From Verrucomicrobiales bacterium (GTDB taxonomy: Bacteria > Verrucomicrobiota > Verrucomicrobiia > Limisphaerales > SXTU01): a stretch of 32,200 bases of DNA. The translations under genes were made by a program, and so were the position numbers. Below, one piece after another: positions 8,209 through 19,600 of the stretch (positions are counted from its first letter, which is position 1; every line of letters starts with the position of its first letter). Under the pieces are notes generated by a model, which did not search any database, was not told where the DNA came from, and saw only the letters and a program-made list of their open reading frames with translations. The DNA lies in assembly GCA_005791875.1 (NCBI GenBank), contig SXTU01000286.1, positions 1 to 32,200 of the forward strand. The letters are read 5' to 3'.

Positions 8209-8293
8209 TGGTGCGCACGGCAGGACTTGAACCTGCACACCTTTCGGCACTACCACCTCAAAGTAGCGTGTCTGCCAATTCCACCACGTGCGC
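8209..8293 (-). tRNA. tRNA-Leu (anticodon GAG)
   Basis: Read on the minus strand, the 85-nt sequence has a 7-bp acceptor stem (gcgcacg with cgtgcgc) and the TGGTGGAATTGGCAGA D-arm typical of leucine tRNA. The anticodon stem ctact/ggtag carries the loop TTGAGGT (anticodon GAG). A long variable arm (tgccgaaaggtgt) marks a class II tRNA. The T-arm is gcagg-TTCAAGT-cctgc. The discriminator A and the CCA end are encoded (8209-8212). It should read CUC and CUU codons. It lies alone on the minus strand between two plus-strand genes. Confidence 0.96.
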
Positions 8294-8411
8294 AACGAAC
8301 GGCGCGTATTGAATCTATTTTGACCGGCGGTGCAAGGGTAATCTCCCCGCGCTGCGACAGCCGTCGAGATTTTGCGTGGATTTTTTGCGCGCCAGTTCAT
8401 AGCTTTTTCCC

Positions 8412-9809
8412 ATGCCAGAGAAGAGTTCGTCTGAAATCCCGCGCGGAGTGCGCGAGCGGTTTGAGAAAGGCGTCGCCGCCTTGGAGCGCAACAACCTGGA
8501 CTACGCCATCGAGCTGCTGCTCGCCGTCCTGAAGGCGGAGCCGGGCTTCCTCTCCGGGCGCGACGCGCTGCGCAAGGCGGCGCAGAAGAAGGCGGGGGAG
8601 AAATCGGGCCTCTTCAAGAAGCTCGTGAGCAGCGCGGGCAGCGGCCCCGCCCTCGCGAAGGCCAAGTTCCTCGTCGAGAGCCAGCCACTGGAGGCTCTGT
8701 TCATCGCGGAACAGGTCATCGCAGGCGATCCCCGCAGCAACCTCGCCCACGACATCTTCGCGCAGGCGGCGATCGCGGCCGACTTTCCGCGCAGCGCGAT
8801 TTACTCGCTGGAGGCCATGCGCCAGGAATCACCCACGGACAAGGATGTTTCCATCCGCCTCTCCAAGGCCTACACAGCCATCGGCCAGAACGACAAGGCC
8901 GAGTCAGTCTTCGCCGCGCTGCTCCGGCACCATCCCAACGACCCGCGACTGAATGAGATGGCCAAGAACATTTCCGCCAAGCGCACGCTCGAGGAAGGCG
9001 GTTACGAGAACATCGCCGACGGCACGGGGACTTTCCGCGACATTCTGAAGGACAAGGGCGAGGCCACTCGGCTGGAGCAGGAATCGCGCATCACCAAGGA
9101 CGCTGCTCAGTCCCAGAGCCTCATCGAGCAATATCTGGCGCGGCTCGCCACCGAGCCGGGAAACATCAAGCTCCTCAAGAACATCGCCGAGCTTCACGCG
9201 CAGCAGAAGGATTACTACCAGGCCATCGTGTTCTACAACGAGATCGAGAAGGTCCCCGGCGCGATGGACGCCACGCTCGAACAGACCCGCAACGACATGA
9301 TCGTCCGGCGCTACAATCAGGTGATCGAGCAGCTCGACCCGGCCTTGGAAGATTACGAGGCTCAGAAGGTCGCCATCGCCGCCGAGCGCGACGCGTTCAT
9401 CCTCACCGACTGCCTCAGTCGCGTGGAGAAGTATCCCACCGACAAGGCGATTCGCTTCGAACTGGGCCTGCTCTATTTCAACCATGGCCGCATCGCCGAG
9501 GCACAGCCGGAATTCCAGCAGGCGGAGAACGCTCCTCACCGGCGGCTGCAAGCGATGCTTTACAGCGCCCGCTGCATGGCCGCCCGCAACATGAACGAGA
9601 TGGCCGTGCGCAAGCTCCAGAGCGCGCTCAAGGAGAAGGCTGGCTTCGACGACGAGCAAAAGGAGCTGCTCTACACCCTCGGCTGCGTGCTGGAGAAGCT
9701 GGGCAAGAAGGACGAGGCGAAGAACCAGTTCGAGCAGATTTACGAGGTGGACATGAAGTTCCGCGACGTGGCCGCCCGCGTCGAGGGCTACCACTCCGGC
9801 CAGGACTGA
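8412..9809 (+). CDS. TPR-repeat protein
   Basis: The protein has 465 residues, no signal peptide and no membrane segment, so it is probably cytoplasmic or scaffold-like. Tetratricopeptide-like helical pairs are seen near residues 17-50 (ALERNNLDYAIELLLAVLKAEPG), 130-175 (DVSIRLSKAYTAIGQNDKAESVFAALLRHHPND), 245-275 (KLLKNIAELHAQQKDYYQAIVFYNEIE), and 340-440 (two or three more). The region from about 185 to 235 is charged and may be coiled coil. No catalytic motif is seen. TPR proteins bind other proteins; the partner is unknown. The gene is followed 14 bp later by a VanZ-family gene on the same strand and may be co-transcribed with it and comEC. Confidence 0.85.
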   Translation: MPEKSSSEIPRGVRERFEKGVAALERNNLDYAIELLLAVLKAEPGFLSGRDALRKAAQKKAGEKSGLFKKLVSSAGSGPALAKAKFLVESQPLEALFIAEQVIAGDPRSNLAHDIFAQAAIAADFPRSAIYSLEAMRQESPTDKDVSIRLSKAYTAIGQNDKAESVFAALLRHHPNDPRLNEMAKNISAKRTLEEGGYENIADGTGTFRDILKDKGEATRLEQESRITKDAAQSQSLIEQYLARLATEPGNIKLLKNIAELHAQQKDYYQAIVFYNEIEKVPGAMDATLEQTRNDMIVRRYNQVIEQLDPALEDYEAQKVAIAAERDAFILTDCLSRVEKYPTDKAIRFELGLLYFNHGRIAEAQPEFQQAENAPHRRLQAMLYSARCMAARNMNEMAVRKLQSALKEKAGFDDEQKELLYTLGCVLEKLGKKDEAKNQFEQIYEVDMKFRDVAARVEGYHSGQD

Positions 9810-9823
9810 GTCGCGGCCCGCCT

Positions 9824-10264
9824 GTGCGCGCAGCTCTCCATGCATGGCTCCTGGTGGCGCTCTGGATGGCGCTGCTCTTCACCGCCTCGACAGACTTAGG
9901 CGCGCCCCGCCGAACTTCCCGCATCCTCGCCCCAGTCCTGCGCTGGCTCGTCCCGGAGATTTCCACTGCCGCGCTGGACCGCGCGCAATTCGCCGTGCGC
10001 AAGTCCGGGCACGCCGTCGGCTACGCGATTCTGGCCGCGCTGATCTGGCGGGCGAAGCGGCGGACGACGGCGGGCACAAAGGACAGCTTTCACCGAAACG
10101 CCGCGTTTGCCCTCGCCCTCGCCGTGCTCTTCGCCGCGAGTGATGAATGGCACCAAACCTTCACCACCACGCGGCAAGGCTCGCTGGCCGATGTGGCGCT
10201 GGATGCCGCCGGTGCTGCGGCAGGGCTGGTGATTCTCTGGTTCTGGAGCCGTCGGCAGCGCTAG
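9824..10264 (+). CDS. VanZ-family membrane protein
   Basis: The protein has 146 residues and starts at a GTG 14 bp after the TPR gene. The N-terminal hydrophobic helix ends in LWMALLFTAST; further helices lie near residues 60-73, 90-106 and 125-140. The KSGHAVGYAILAALIW and SDEWHQTFTTTRQGSLADVALDAAGA motifs are the signature of VanZ-like proteins. VanZ gives low-level teicoplanin resistance in enterococci, but most family members have no known role. Nothing here points to antibiotic resistance, since no van genes are near. Confidence 0.88.
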   Translation: MRAALHAWLLVALWMALLFTASTDLGAPRRTSRILAPVLRWLVPEISTAALDRAQFAVRKSGHAVGYAILAALIWRAKRRTTAGTKDSFHRNAAFALALAVLFAASDEWHQTFTTTRQGSLADVALDAAGAAAGLVILWFWSRRQR

Positions 10265-10323
10265 GGGCAAGAGCGGGATTGCATCTCCGAGGGCAGCTTC
10301 TACTCTCGGGCCGATTCCACCGC

Positions 10324-12852
10324 TTGAACGATCAGGGAACCCAACCTGCTCCCCAGCCGCCCGGCGCAACTCCGGTGCAAGTCCTCGTTGCCTTCTGCCG
10401 GCGGCATCCGCTCGTGCCGGTGGCGCTTGCTTATGCGGCGGGCGTGCTTTGCGGATGGAGATTTCAAGTGCCCCCGGCGGGCCTGCTGTGTGTTGCAGGC
10501 GCTCTGGTGGCTGCCGCTTTCATCCTCCAGAACTGGCGCGGCTGGTTGCTTTGGACCCTGCTCGTCTGTCTCGGCTGGACGAACATGACGCTGCGCTCTG
10601 CCGTGCTGTCGCCCGTGGACTTGAAAGTCCTCGCCACCGACAAGGCAGAGATCGTGACACTGCGCGCGCGACTCGTGGAGACGCCGACGCTCCGCGTCTT
10701 CGTGCGCGACGAGAAGGAGTCTTGGCGTGCGCACGCGCTCGTCGAGACCGAGGCCATCCAGCGGCGCGGCGAATGGCAGCCGACCGTCGGACTCGTCGCA
10801 GTGACGACGCCCGGCGTCCTGGCCTCGAACTACTTCGCGGGGCGCACCATGGAACTCACCGGCATCCTGCGCACGCCGCCAGGTCCGCCCGCTGAAGGCC
10901 TGTTCGACTACCGGGCCTTCCTCGCGTGGCAGGGGATTTACTTCCAGCTCCAATGTGCCGACACGAACGACTGGCGGCTCGTGACGCACACAAATTCCCC
11001 CGCGCAACCACCCGTTGCTGACCGCTTCCGAGACTGGTCGCAGCGCACGCTTGCGCGCGGCCTGCCGGTCGAGGACGAGGAACTGCGCCTGCTCTGGGCC
11101 ATGACGCTCGGCTGGAAGACGGCGCTCACGGACGAAGTCTCCGAGCCGTTCATGCGCTCCGGCACGATGCACATCTTCGCCATCAGCGGCCTGCACATCG
11201 CGCTCATCGCCGGGATACTCGTGGCCGTGCTGCGCGCCGCCCAACTCCCGCGCGGCGCGTGCGGAGCGGTGATTGTTCCGCTGATCTGGTTCTACACCGC
11301 GGCGACTGGCTGGCAGCCCTCGGCCATCCGCTCAACCCTCATGATGACCGTCATCATCGCAGGCTGGTCCGTGCGGCGGCCGAGCAACCTGCTAAACTCC
11401 CTGGCCGCGTCCGGCTTCATCATCCTTCTCTGGCAGCCGAGCCAGCTCTTTCAAGCCGGCTTCCAGCTTTCGTTCTTCGTCGTTCTCAGCATCGCACTTC
11501 TGCTGCCGCCCTTTGAAGACTTCCGTCAGCGCCTGCTCCAGACCGACCCATTCCTGCCCGATGAACTTCGCCCGCGCTGGCAACGCTGGCTGGACTGGCC
11601 CTTGCGCGCCATCACCACGAGCCTTGCCACCTCGCTCGCCGCATGGCTCGGCTCGCTGCCGCTCATCGCCCACTACTTTCACCTCTTCACGCCCGCCAGC
11701 TTGCTGGCGAATCTCGTCGTCGTGCCCCTGAGCAGCCTCGCGCTCATGTGCAACCTCGGCGCGCTCGTCTGCGGCGACTGGCTGCCGTGGGCCACCGACG
11801 CCTTCAACCACTCCGGCTGGCTCTTCATGCGCGGCATGATCTGGTTCAGCGAATGGACCACCACGCTGCCCGGTGCGTTCCTCTACGTCCGCACGCCGAC
11901 CACGTTCGAGTTCTTCGCTTTCTACACGGCCGTCTTCTTCCTCGTCGCTGGATGGCTGTGGACACCGGGCAAGCGCCGTTGGTCATGGGGAATTCTCCTC
12001 GCGCTGGCCGGCGGGTGGTCGGTCGGCGAATTTCGCGCGCGCGACGAAGTTCGCCTGACCGTGGTAGGGCAGGGGGCCAACGCCATCTTCTGCGATGTGC
12101 CCGGCCGCGACCACGATTTGCTCGTGGACTGTGGCAGCGAATCCGCCGCCAACTTCCTCGTGAAACCTTTCCTCCGCGCGCAAGGCGTCAACACGCTCGC
12201 GAACCTCGCCCTCACCCACGGCGACCAGCGACGCGTCGGCGGCTTCAAGCTCATCTCCACGGAATTCGGGCCGACGCATACCTTCACCAGTCCCGCCCGC
12301 TCCCGTTCCCCCGCCTATCGCGACGCGCTCAAGCAACTCTCCACTGAGCCATCGCGGGGAAAGGCCGTGTCCGATGGCGACCGTCTGGCTGGTTGGGAAG
12401 TTCTGCACCCCGCCGACACGGACAAGTTCGACCGCGCGGACGACAACGCGCTTGTCCTGCGCGGCGAGTTCCACGGCGTGCGCGTGCTGCTGCTCTCCGA
12501 ACTCGGTGCCGCTGGAGATAAAGCATTGCTCGCCCGCCAGTCCGACCTCCGAGCCGACCTCGTCATCGCCGGGATTCCGGAGCAAGGCGAGCCGCTCAGT
12601 GACGCCCTGCTCGCCGCGATCCAGCCACGGCTCATTGTCCTGACCGACTCGGAATTTCCCGCCGGCAAACGCCCAAAGCCCGCACTGCTCGCCCGACTCT
12701 CGCGCACAGGATTCCCCGTCCTTCGCATCACCGAGTTGGGTTCACTCACCTTGCGTTTCACTGAGCCGGGGGCCTTCCTGACGACCGCCGATGGTCGGGA
12801 CGTTTCCACTCTGCCGACGCGAGCGCGTCAACTGCCTCACCACCAAAAGTAA
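10324..12852 (+). CDS. comEC: ComEC/Rec2-family DNA-uptake channel protein
   Basis: ComEC forms the inner-membrane channel for single-stranded DNA in natural transformation. The protein is about 842 residues from a TTG at 10324, or 825 from a GTG at 10375; no good ribosome site decides. An earlier ATG at 10147 would overlap vanZ by over 100 bp and is not favoured. The order is: N-terminal membrane helices and soluble OB-like domain; the competence domain with FAISGLHIALIAGIL and about eight more helices; then a C-terminal metallo-beta-lactamase-like domain (VGQGANAIFCDVPG, LLVDCG). In that domain the usual HxDxDH metal site reads HGDQRR, so the last Asp and His are lost. The gene end overlaps the convergent prepilin-like gene by 16 bp. 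Type IV pilus uptake genes are not otherwise seen here. Confidence 0.92.
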   Translation: MNDQGTQPAPQPPGATPVQVLVAFCRRHPLVPVALAYAAGVLCGWRFQVPPAGLLCVAGALVAAAFILQNWRGWLLWTLLVCLGWTNMTLRSAVLSPVDLKVLATDKAEIVTLRARLVETPTLRVFVRDEKESWRAHALVETEAIQRRGEWQPTVGLVAVTTPGVLASNYFAGRTMELTGILRTPPGPPAEGLFDYRAFLAWQGIYFQLQCADTNDWRLVTHTNSPAQPPVADRFRDWSQRTLARGLPVEDEELRLLWAMTLGWKTALTDEVSEPFMRSGTMHIFAISGLHIALIAGILVAVLRAAQLPRGACGAVIVPLIWFYTAATGWQPSAIRSTLMMTVIIAGWSVRRPSNLLNSLAASGFIILLWQPSQLFQAGFQLSFFVVLSIALLLPPFEDFRQRLLQTDPFLPDELRPRWQRWLDWPLRAITTSLATSLAAWLGSLPLIAHYFHLFTPASLLANLVVVPLSSLALMCNLGALVCGDWLPWATDAFNHSGWLFMRGMIWFSEWTTTLPGAFLYVRTPTTFEFFAFYTAVFFLVAGWLWTPGKRRWSWGILLALAGGWSVGEFRARDEVRLTVVGQGANAIFCDVPGRDHDLLVDCGSESAANFLVKPFLRAQGVNTLANLALTHGDQRRVGGFKLISTEFGPTHTFTSPARSRSPAYRDALKQLSTEPSRGKAVSDGDRLAGWEVLHPADTDKFDRADDNALVLRGEFHGVRVLLLSELGAAGDKALLARQSDLRADLVIAGIPEQGEPLSDALLAAIQPRLIVLTDSEFPAGKRPKPALLARLSRTGFPVLRITELGSLTLRFTEPGAFLTTADGRDVSTLPTRARQLPHHQK

Positions 12853-13560
12853 TCTCGGTCCCAGACTGGGGCCGAACTCCAAGTCGTCATCGCAGCCGGG
12901 AACTCGTAGAACTCCACGTGGCCATCGCCATAGACCATGTTGTGTCGCACTTGGCCCTTGAGGTTATGCCACCAGTTTTTTGGATTGGTCTGTGGGGTGA
13001 CCGCTGCCCAAGGCAGATCGCCAAGTATGATTTTGGTGACGGGCTTCAGCTCGATTTCAGAAAGACGGATGGCCCGCGCCGGTGTGCTGCCGGTGATCTC
13101 CTTGCTTCGGAAACCCTGGCTGTTGTGGTTGAGAAAGTAGCTCGTGCCTGCCGCCTGAAACGCGTTGGCGACGTTCTTCTCCGCTGAACCTTTGTCGCCC
13201 GGACAGGCGAACACCGCCGCCGAGCCGGCGAAGCGGTTGAGCGGGCGATTTGCTTCCGGCACCAAGTTGGAGGCCGAGGCATAGGAAACTGAGCCGGGGA
13301 GGTTCGCCCCCGTTTGCCCCCCGAAGTCCACGAAGCCGACGGTCACCGGATGGATGCCGTCATACTCCTCGGCATACATCCGCATCGCCATGCCCACCTG
13401 CCGCACATTCGAGGAACACTTCGTCTGACGGCGCCTTGTTCTTGGCGTTGGCCAGCGCTGGCAGCAGCATCCCCGCCAGGATCGCGATGAAGGCGATAAC
13501 CACGAGCAGTTCGATCAGGGTGAATCCCGCGCGGGCTGATCGGATGATGCTCGGTTGCAT
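12837..13560 (-). pseudogene. Prepilin-like protein (GFTLIE class, GDGH C-terminus), frameshifted
   Basis: The first frame starts at ATG 13560 and has the prepilin peptidase site [26 protein letters not shown], with cleavage expected between Gly and Phe. It then runs [12 protein letters not shown]. One extra base at about 13422 shifts the frame; the second frame continues [22 protein letters not shown] to the stop at 12837. The C-terminus NMVYGDGHVEFYEFP is the usual ending of the large Planctomycete/Verrucomicrobium pseudopilin-like family. Joined, the product would be about 240 residues, typical for the family. Such proteins are probably exported through a type II secretion or pilus-like system; their exact function is unknown. 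The break is one base and could be sequencing error or a real mutation. Confidence 0.85.
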
Positions 13561-13644
13561 TGGGCGACTGGTGTGCGGGCAACCTGTCAGCCGGCGTTGT
13601 CTCTGTCAAAGCCGAAGTCGGTGAGTGCGGTCTGCAATGTCACT

Positions 13645-16600
13645 TCACTTCGCATCCACCACCGTCACGCGCAGCTCCGCGCCGTTGCACCGAATCTCCG
13701 GCACATACATGGCGTGGCCGAGGACGGGGAGGGCGTGGAAGGCACCGGGGACTTCGGCGCGCATCTCGTAGCGGAGCTGCCAGACGCCTTCGGGCAACTT
13801 GTCGAGGAAGAGGGCCACCTTGCGGTCGCGCAGCTCCTGATAGACCCAGCGGTTGCGGCCCGTGAAGTCCGGCTCACCAATGCCGATGGGCCGGCGCGGC
13901 ACCACCGCGATGGGCGGCGCAATGCCCACGCGTGCCGGAGCGGCGGCCACCAGCACCGGAGCCGCCACTGCTGCCGGCGCGGCAACAGCCGCCCCGACTT
14001 TGGACTTTGGACCCTTGGACTTTGGACTCGGCTGCACAGAGGGCGCAGGCTGTCCAACGACCCCAAACTTCCGTTCCACCGCGCCGCTCTTCAGCTCGCG
14101 CGCATAGAGCGACTCGCCGCTGCGCACGGCCACGGCCTCGAAGCCCGCGGGCTTCAGGTCCTCGAAGAGCAGATACTCGTAGTTGTTCTTCGCCTCGATG
14201 GTCAGCACGGTCTCGATGCGCTCGCCGCTCGTGACGGACTCGCCATCGAGCAGCGGCACCTTGTCGTAGAGCAGGCCCTTGAGCAGCGTCGGGCGGCCCA
14301 CCAGCTTGAAGTATTCGCGCTTCACGAAAATCTCGTTGCCGCTCGCGGGGATGGGTTCTTCCAGGCTGAAGAACTTCGCCTCCGCCGCGAAGTAAACCGG
14401 CCCCTCGCCCTTGCGCTTGATGCGGATGTCGTTCGCGCCGTCCTTGATGAGCTTCGCGTCCACGGCGAAGCGGCTGGGCGCGGCGAAGACCTCCGCGCCG
14501 CTGACCTTGCGCTTGGCGATGCTCGTGCCGTTCACCGTCACCTCGTATTCCAACTCGGGCGACAGCTCCTTGGTCACGCGCAGGTAATCGTTCAGCGCGA
14601 GCACGGTGATGGCGGTGTCGCGCGTGTTGCTCCACTGCGCGCCGCGCCGGCCTTTGAGCAACCAGTTCGTGACCGGCTCGATGAGCTTGTTCTGCGGGTC
14701 AATCGCCAGCAACGCGCGGAGCGCAAACGCCGTCGCCTCCACGCCGCCGTCGGACCAGCGCCAGTAAATGCCGTCCTCGCCCCAGTGCGCCGTGCCCATG
14801 ACTGAAGTTTCGGGTTTGGGGTTTGGGGTTGCGGGTTGAACGAGCACGGACAAGTCCGGGCGGTCGTCGCGCTTCACGCCGTTCTCCAGATTGGCAACGA
14901 GCGTCTTCGCTTCCGCCGCCTTGCCGAAGTGGTGCGCGGCGAGCGCGAGCAGGGCGCGCGTGTAGGCGTTGAGGGCCTCGCGGTTCTTCCAGAGATTGTC
15001 GAAGGCCTTGGTCTGGAAGGGCGTGAGGCCAGCTTGCTTGGCGTCGGCTCGTTGCACGGCGAGCGCGTGCAGCATGAAGGCCTGCATGTCGTGGTTCAGC
15101 TCTTCCTCGACGAGCGTCTTGTCGAGGTAGGCCGCGCCGCGCTCCAGCACGTTGGCCTTCAGCGCCACGCCGGACTTCTGCGCGAGCGTCAGGCCCCACA
15201 CGACGTAGGCGGTCATCCAACGGTCGCTCTGGCCTTCCTTCCACCAGCCCCAGCCGCCGTCGCCGTGCTGGAAGTCGTAGAGGCGCTTGAGGCCGGCGTC
15301 GGTCATTTCGTTCAGCTTGGCCAAGTCTTTCTTCGCGCCGAGATTCGGCGGAGCAGCGCCACCAGCCCGGGCTTCAACGCCGCCGAAGACGCGGCTCATC
15401 ACGTCCTCGGGCTGAAGGCCGAGGTCCTTCAAGGTCTTCGCCGTGACCACCGACGGGAGGAAGCGGCTCATGGTCTGCTCGGTGCAGCCGTAGGGGTAAT
15501 CAATCAGGTAAGGCAGCGCGTCGAGCATCGTGACCGCGAGGCTGGGCGCGACCTGCACGACGAGCGTGGTGGTGTCCTTCTTGCGCGCGGCGGGGATGTC
15601 GAGCCGCACGGTGATGTCGGAGCCGCGCACCTTGCCGGCCTTGGTGAGGAAGCGTTCGATGCCGTGCTCGTGGGACAAGTAAGTCTTCTCCATCGCGTCG
15701 CTGAACTTCCCGCCGACCGCCGTGGTCTTGAGGCGAACTTCGCCGGGCGTCAGGACGCGGGCCTTCCAGTCGGCGCGGGCTTCGGAGTTCGCGGCGACTT
15801 TCAAGGTGACTGACTTCGGCGCGGTGCCAACGCTGCCCGCCACCGCCAAGTTCCCCGACGCATCCAGCGTGACCTTCACGTCGAGCGGTTGGTCGGTGTT
15901 GTTGTTCACCACCGCGCTCAACACGACTTCGTCACCCACGACAAAGAAGCGCGGGGCCTGCAAACGCACGATGAGCGGCTGCTTCGTGCGCGTGGTCGAG
16001 TTCGCGATGCCGAACTGCGCGCCGCTGCCGACCGCGCGGGCTGTGGCCTTCCAGCCGGTGAGCGAGTCGGGATACTTCACCGGCACCCGCGCCGTGCCGT
16101 CCGCGCCGGTCTTCACGTCCGGCAGCCAAATGATGGTCGAGCGGAAGTCCGTGCGGACGATGACGTTTGGTTCCTCGCCGCCTTCGCCAGCGGCTTGCTT
16201 GTCGGACTTGGCCTTCTCGTCGCGGGAGAACTTCGCCATGGGCATCGCGGCGGATGCCATGGGCGCGCCGTCCATCGCCATTGAAAGGGCAACCGGAGCC
16301 GCCGGCGCGCTCGTCGCCGCCAGTCCGCGCATCTGATTGGCACCGCCGGAGCCACTTGCCGGTTGCTCCATTACCATGCCGGACTTCCGCAGTTCTTGAA
16401 GCTCTGACTTGTCAGTTTCCTCCATCTCCGCGTTCTTCTGCCGTTTCGCGCGCCCGCGTGCGTCGCTTTGCTCCAGCACCATCTTCACGCCGTCCTCCTC
16501 CCACTCCACGAGCTTCGCGTAGGACTTCTGGTTGAACGTGCTCTGTGTCTGCGTGCGCTGCTGGCGCTTCGTGCCGAAGTAGAACTGGCGCGGGTCGCCC

Positions 16601-19600
16601 GCGTAATCGCTCTGGATGTAATAGACCGACGCGTCCACCAGCCCGACAGCCACTTCAGCCGCGACGGGCTTGCCCTCGTGGTCGCGCGCGGTGACGAGCA
16701 GCGTGCCATCCTCGCGCGGCTGGTATTGGGTGCGGTCGGGCTTCACGTCCACCGTGAGGAAATGTTTCGTGGGCGGCACGATGACCTGCTTGGTGTCCAT
16801 GTGAACCTGCTTGTCCGCGACCATCGCAGCGCTGAGGAACACGTTCGGGACATGGGCATCGCTCAAGGCCAGTTCGACCAGCTTCACCGTGCCCGTGAGA
16901 TGCACCACCTGATGGCTGATGAGTTCATCCGCCTCGACGGTGAAGAGCACGTAACGGTCGTTGCTGTTCGCCACGAGCATGACCGGGGCCTTCTGCCCGC
17001 TGCGGAACGTGTCGCGGTCCACGATGATTTCCACGCCGCCATGCCGGTAGCCTAGCTCGGTGCTCGTGTTGTTCGCGACCCACAGCGTCGTCTCCGCGCG
17101 GATGGGCTGCGGTGGACGATTCGGGAACGCGTCTTCCGTCAGCCACGTCACCTTGTAGTAGCCCTCGCGCTCCGGCGTGAAGACCAAGTTCACCTTGCCC
17201 TCGGCGTCGGTCTTGAGCGCGCGCGTGAGAATGTCATCGCTGTGATAACCCCGGAATTTCAGCCGCCACGGACGCTGCCCCACCTGCGGCGCGGGCGGGA
17301 ACTTCCCGTCGCTTTGCAGCGCCTTCAGCTCCGGCCCCTTCACTTCCTTGCCGGCGGGATTCACCCAGATTTCTTCCCAGTATTCGCGCGTGACCTTGAC
17401 GATGCCTTCGATGACGGCGGGCTGCTCGTTCGCGTCCTGCGCGCGGAAGTTCACCGTCGCCTTGTCGCCGGGTTTGTGGAGGTTGTGCTCCGGCTTGGCG
17501 TTGACGTAGTAGCGCTGGCGCGTGACGCGCACGGTGCCGCTGCCGGTGATTTCGCGGCGGCTGGCGTCCACCACGCGCGCCTCGATGCGGAACTCGAAGT
17601 CCTGCCCGTAATCCTTCGGCGACTCGAACTCCAGCCGCGCCTTGCCCGTCGCGTCGGTCTTGAGCGTCTCGCGCTTCAGAATCTGCCCGCCGCCACCACC
17701 GCGAAAACCACGACCGCGTCCGAAGCTCTGATTCTCCTCGTAGAACCAGCCGAACTCGCGCGGCTCCTTCCACGCGAAGTGATACGGGTTCTGGTGAACG
17801 ATGACCTCGACCGTCGCGTTCGCCACCGGCCCGCCGAAGTAATAGTCCGCCTGCACGTTCACCTCCACGCGGTCGCCGGTGCGGAAGGCTTTCTTGCGGC
17901 CGCTTTCCTCCGGCGTCTGCACGGCCACCTTGAACTCCGGCAGCTTGTATTCCTCCAGCCGGAAGAGCGTCGCGCTGCCGATGTGTGCGTTGCTGGCCTG
18001 GTCGCGGAACTGCACGTGATACTCGCCGAGCCGCTGCGACTCCGTGAGTTCGAGCGACGCCCAGCCGGTGCCAAACTCGTTCAGCGTGAGGTCGCTCTCC
18101 TTCACCTTCGCGCCGTCCGGGCCGGTGATGGTGTAAGTAATCGTCGCGTTCGCCGGCGTGGAATAAACCGAGCCATTGTAACGCCGGACAATCGCCTTCC
18201 ACTCGACCTTCTCCTTCGGGCGATACGCCGGGCGGTCGGTGAAGGCGTAGATGCGCCACGACTCGTGCGGGTCGCGCTGATGGTAAGTGTTGCCGGGGCT
18301 GAAGGCCTGCTTATCCCCCGCGATGGCGGCGGCGAACACCTCGACGTTGTTGTTCACCACCCGCGTGACTTCAAAGACCGCGAGGCCGTCCTTGTCCGTG
18401 ACCTTGTCCTGCGAACGCGCTTCCCACTTGTTGTTCCCCACGTGCCAGCGCTCCCACAGGCGGGTTTTCGCGTTCGCCAGTGGCTTGCCGGAGAGCGCGT
18501 CCGTGACGAAGACGAGCGCGGTTTTGCCGGAAGTTTTCAACACCAGCGCCGCATCCGTCACCAGCACGAGGTCGCGCACGGACTGCCCGCCGCCCTGCGC
18601 TTCGAGCACGTAAGCGCCGGGGCGCAGCTTGCCGTCGAGTCGCAACTGCGCGTTGCCGGGACGGTGGTCACCCTTGTCCTTTGTGTCGTGCTCCCAAGAC
18701 TTCGCCTTCTCGCGCCCGGCCAGTTCAATCGAGCGCAGCCAGTCCGTGCGCTTCTTGTCGTCGAGCTGGGTGAGGTTCACGTCCTTCGTGAGGTCCACGG
18801 GATAGAGCGCCAGCTCCACGCGCTTCAGGTTCCGCCAGTTGAGATGATACTGAACCTCCGAGTCCGGCAGGAAGACGTGTGACACACCGACGCCGAGGTT
18901 GACCTGCGTGATGTTGCGAATCTGCGCCTGCGCCTGCTCCCAGAACCGCGTCTCGCCCTTGTTGAACTCCGCGACCAGCCGCCGGAACAGCGCGAGCGCC
19001 TTCACGTAATCCTGCTCCTGCGTCCAGTTGCCGTCCTTGAGCGGCACCGCGCGGCCCTGGTTCATCATCCACTCGGCGTAGTGATACAGCGCGTCGTCAT
19101 ACCAATCCGTCCCCTTGCCCGGCTTCAGCGCCGCCTCGTAATGCTCCGGCACGCGAGCGCGGGCGTCCCAATCACCGCCGTGGTAGTTGAACGACACCGC
19201 GAGGAGATAATGCGCGTGGGCCTTGTCGTTCGGCGTCGTGGCAATCTTCAGCGCGTTCTCCAGGATGTTGAGCGGCATCACATTCCCGTAGTTCCCGTAG
19301 CGATAATAAGGCTCCGCCCCCGGCGGCTTGGCGGAACGCCACACGATGTCGAGGTAGCGCGCCCGCGACTCGTCCGACGCACGCTGGCCAGCCCACCAGT
19401 CGAGCACCTGTGAATAATGCTGCCACGCGCCGCCCCAGTTGCGCTGGTTGCGCGGCGTCCAATACGAGTCCCCGAGCGACTCCTGAATCTCGACCCACCC
19501 GCGGTCCTTCTCCTCCTCGCGCTGCACATCGCGCACGAGGACGTTCAGCTCCTGCCTCGCCTGATTGAACTTCGTGTTGTCCGCCCGCTGCGTGCTCGCC

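Noticed and set aside
10147-10323. Longer N-terminus for ComEC from ATG 10147
   Set aside because: It would overlap vanZ by 118 bp and adds residues that do not look like the hydrophobic ComEC N-terminus.
17242-18882. Open frame of 546 codons opposite the A2M gene
   Set aside because: It is a high-GC shadow of the A2M gene with biased composition and no recognisable domain.
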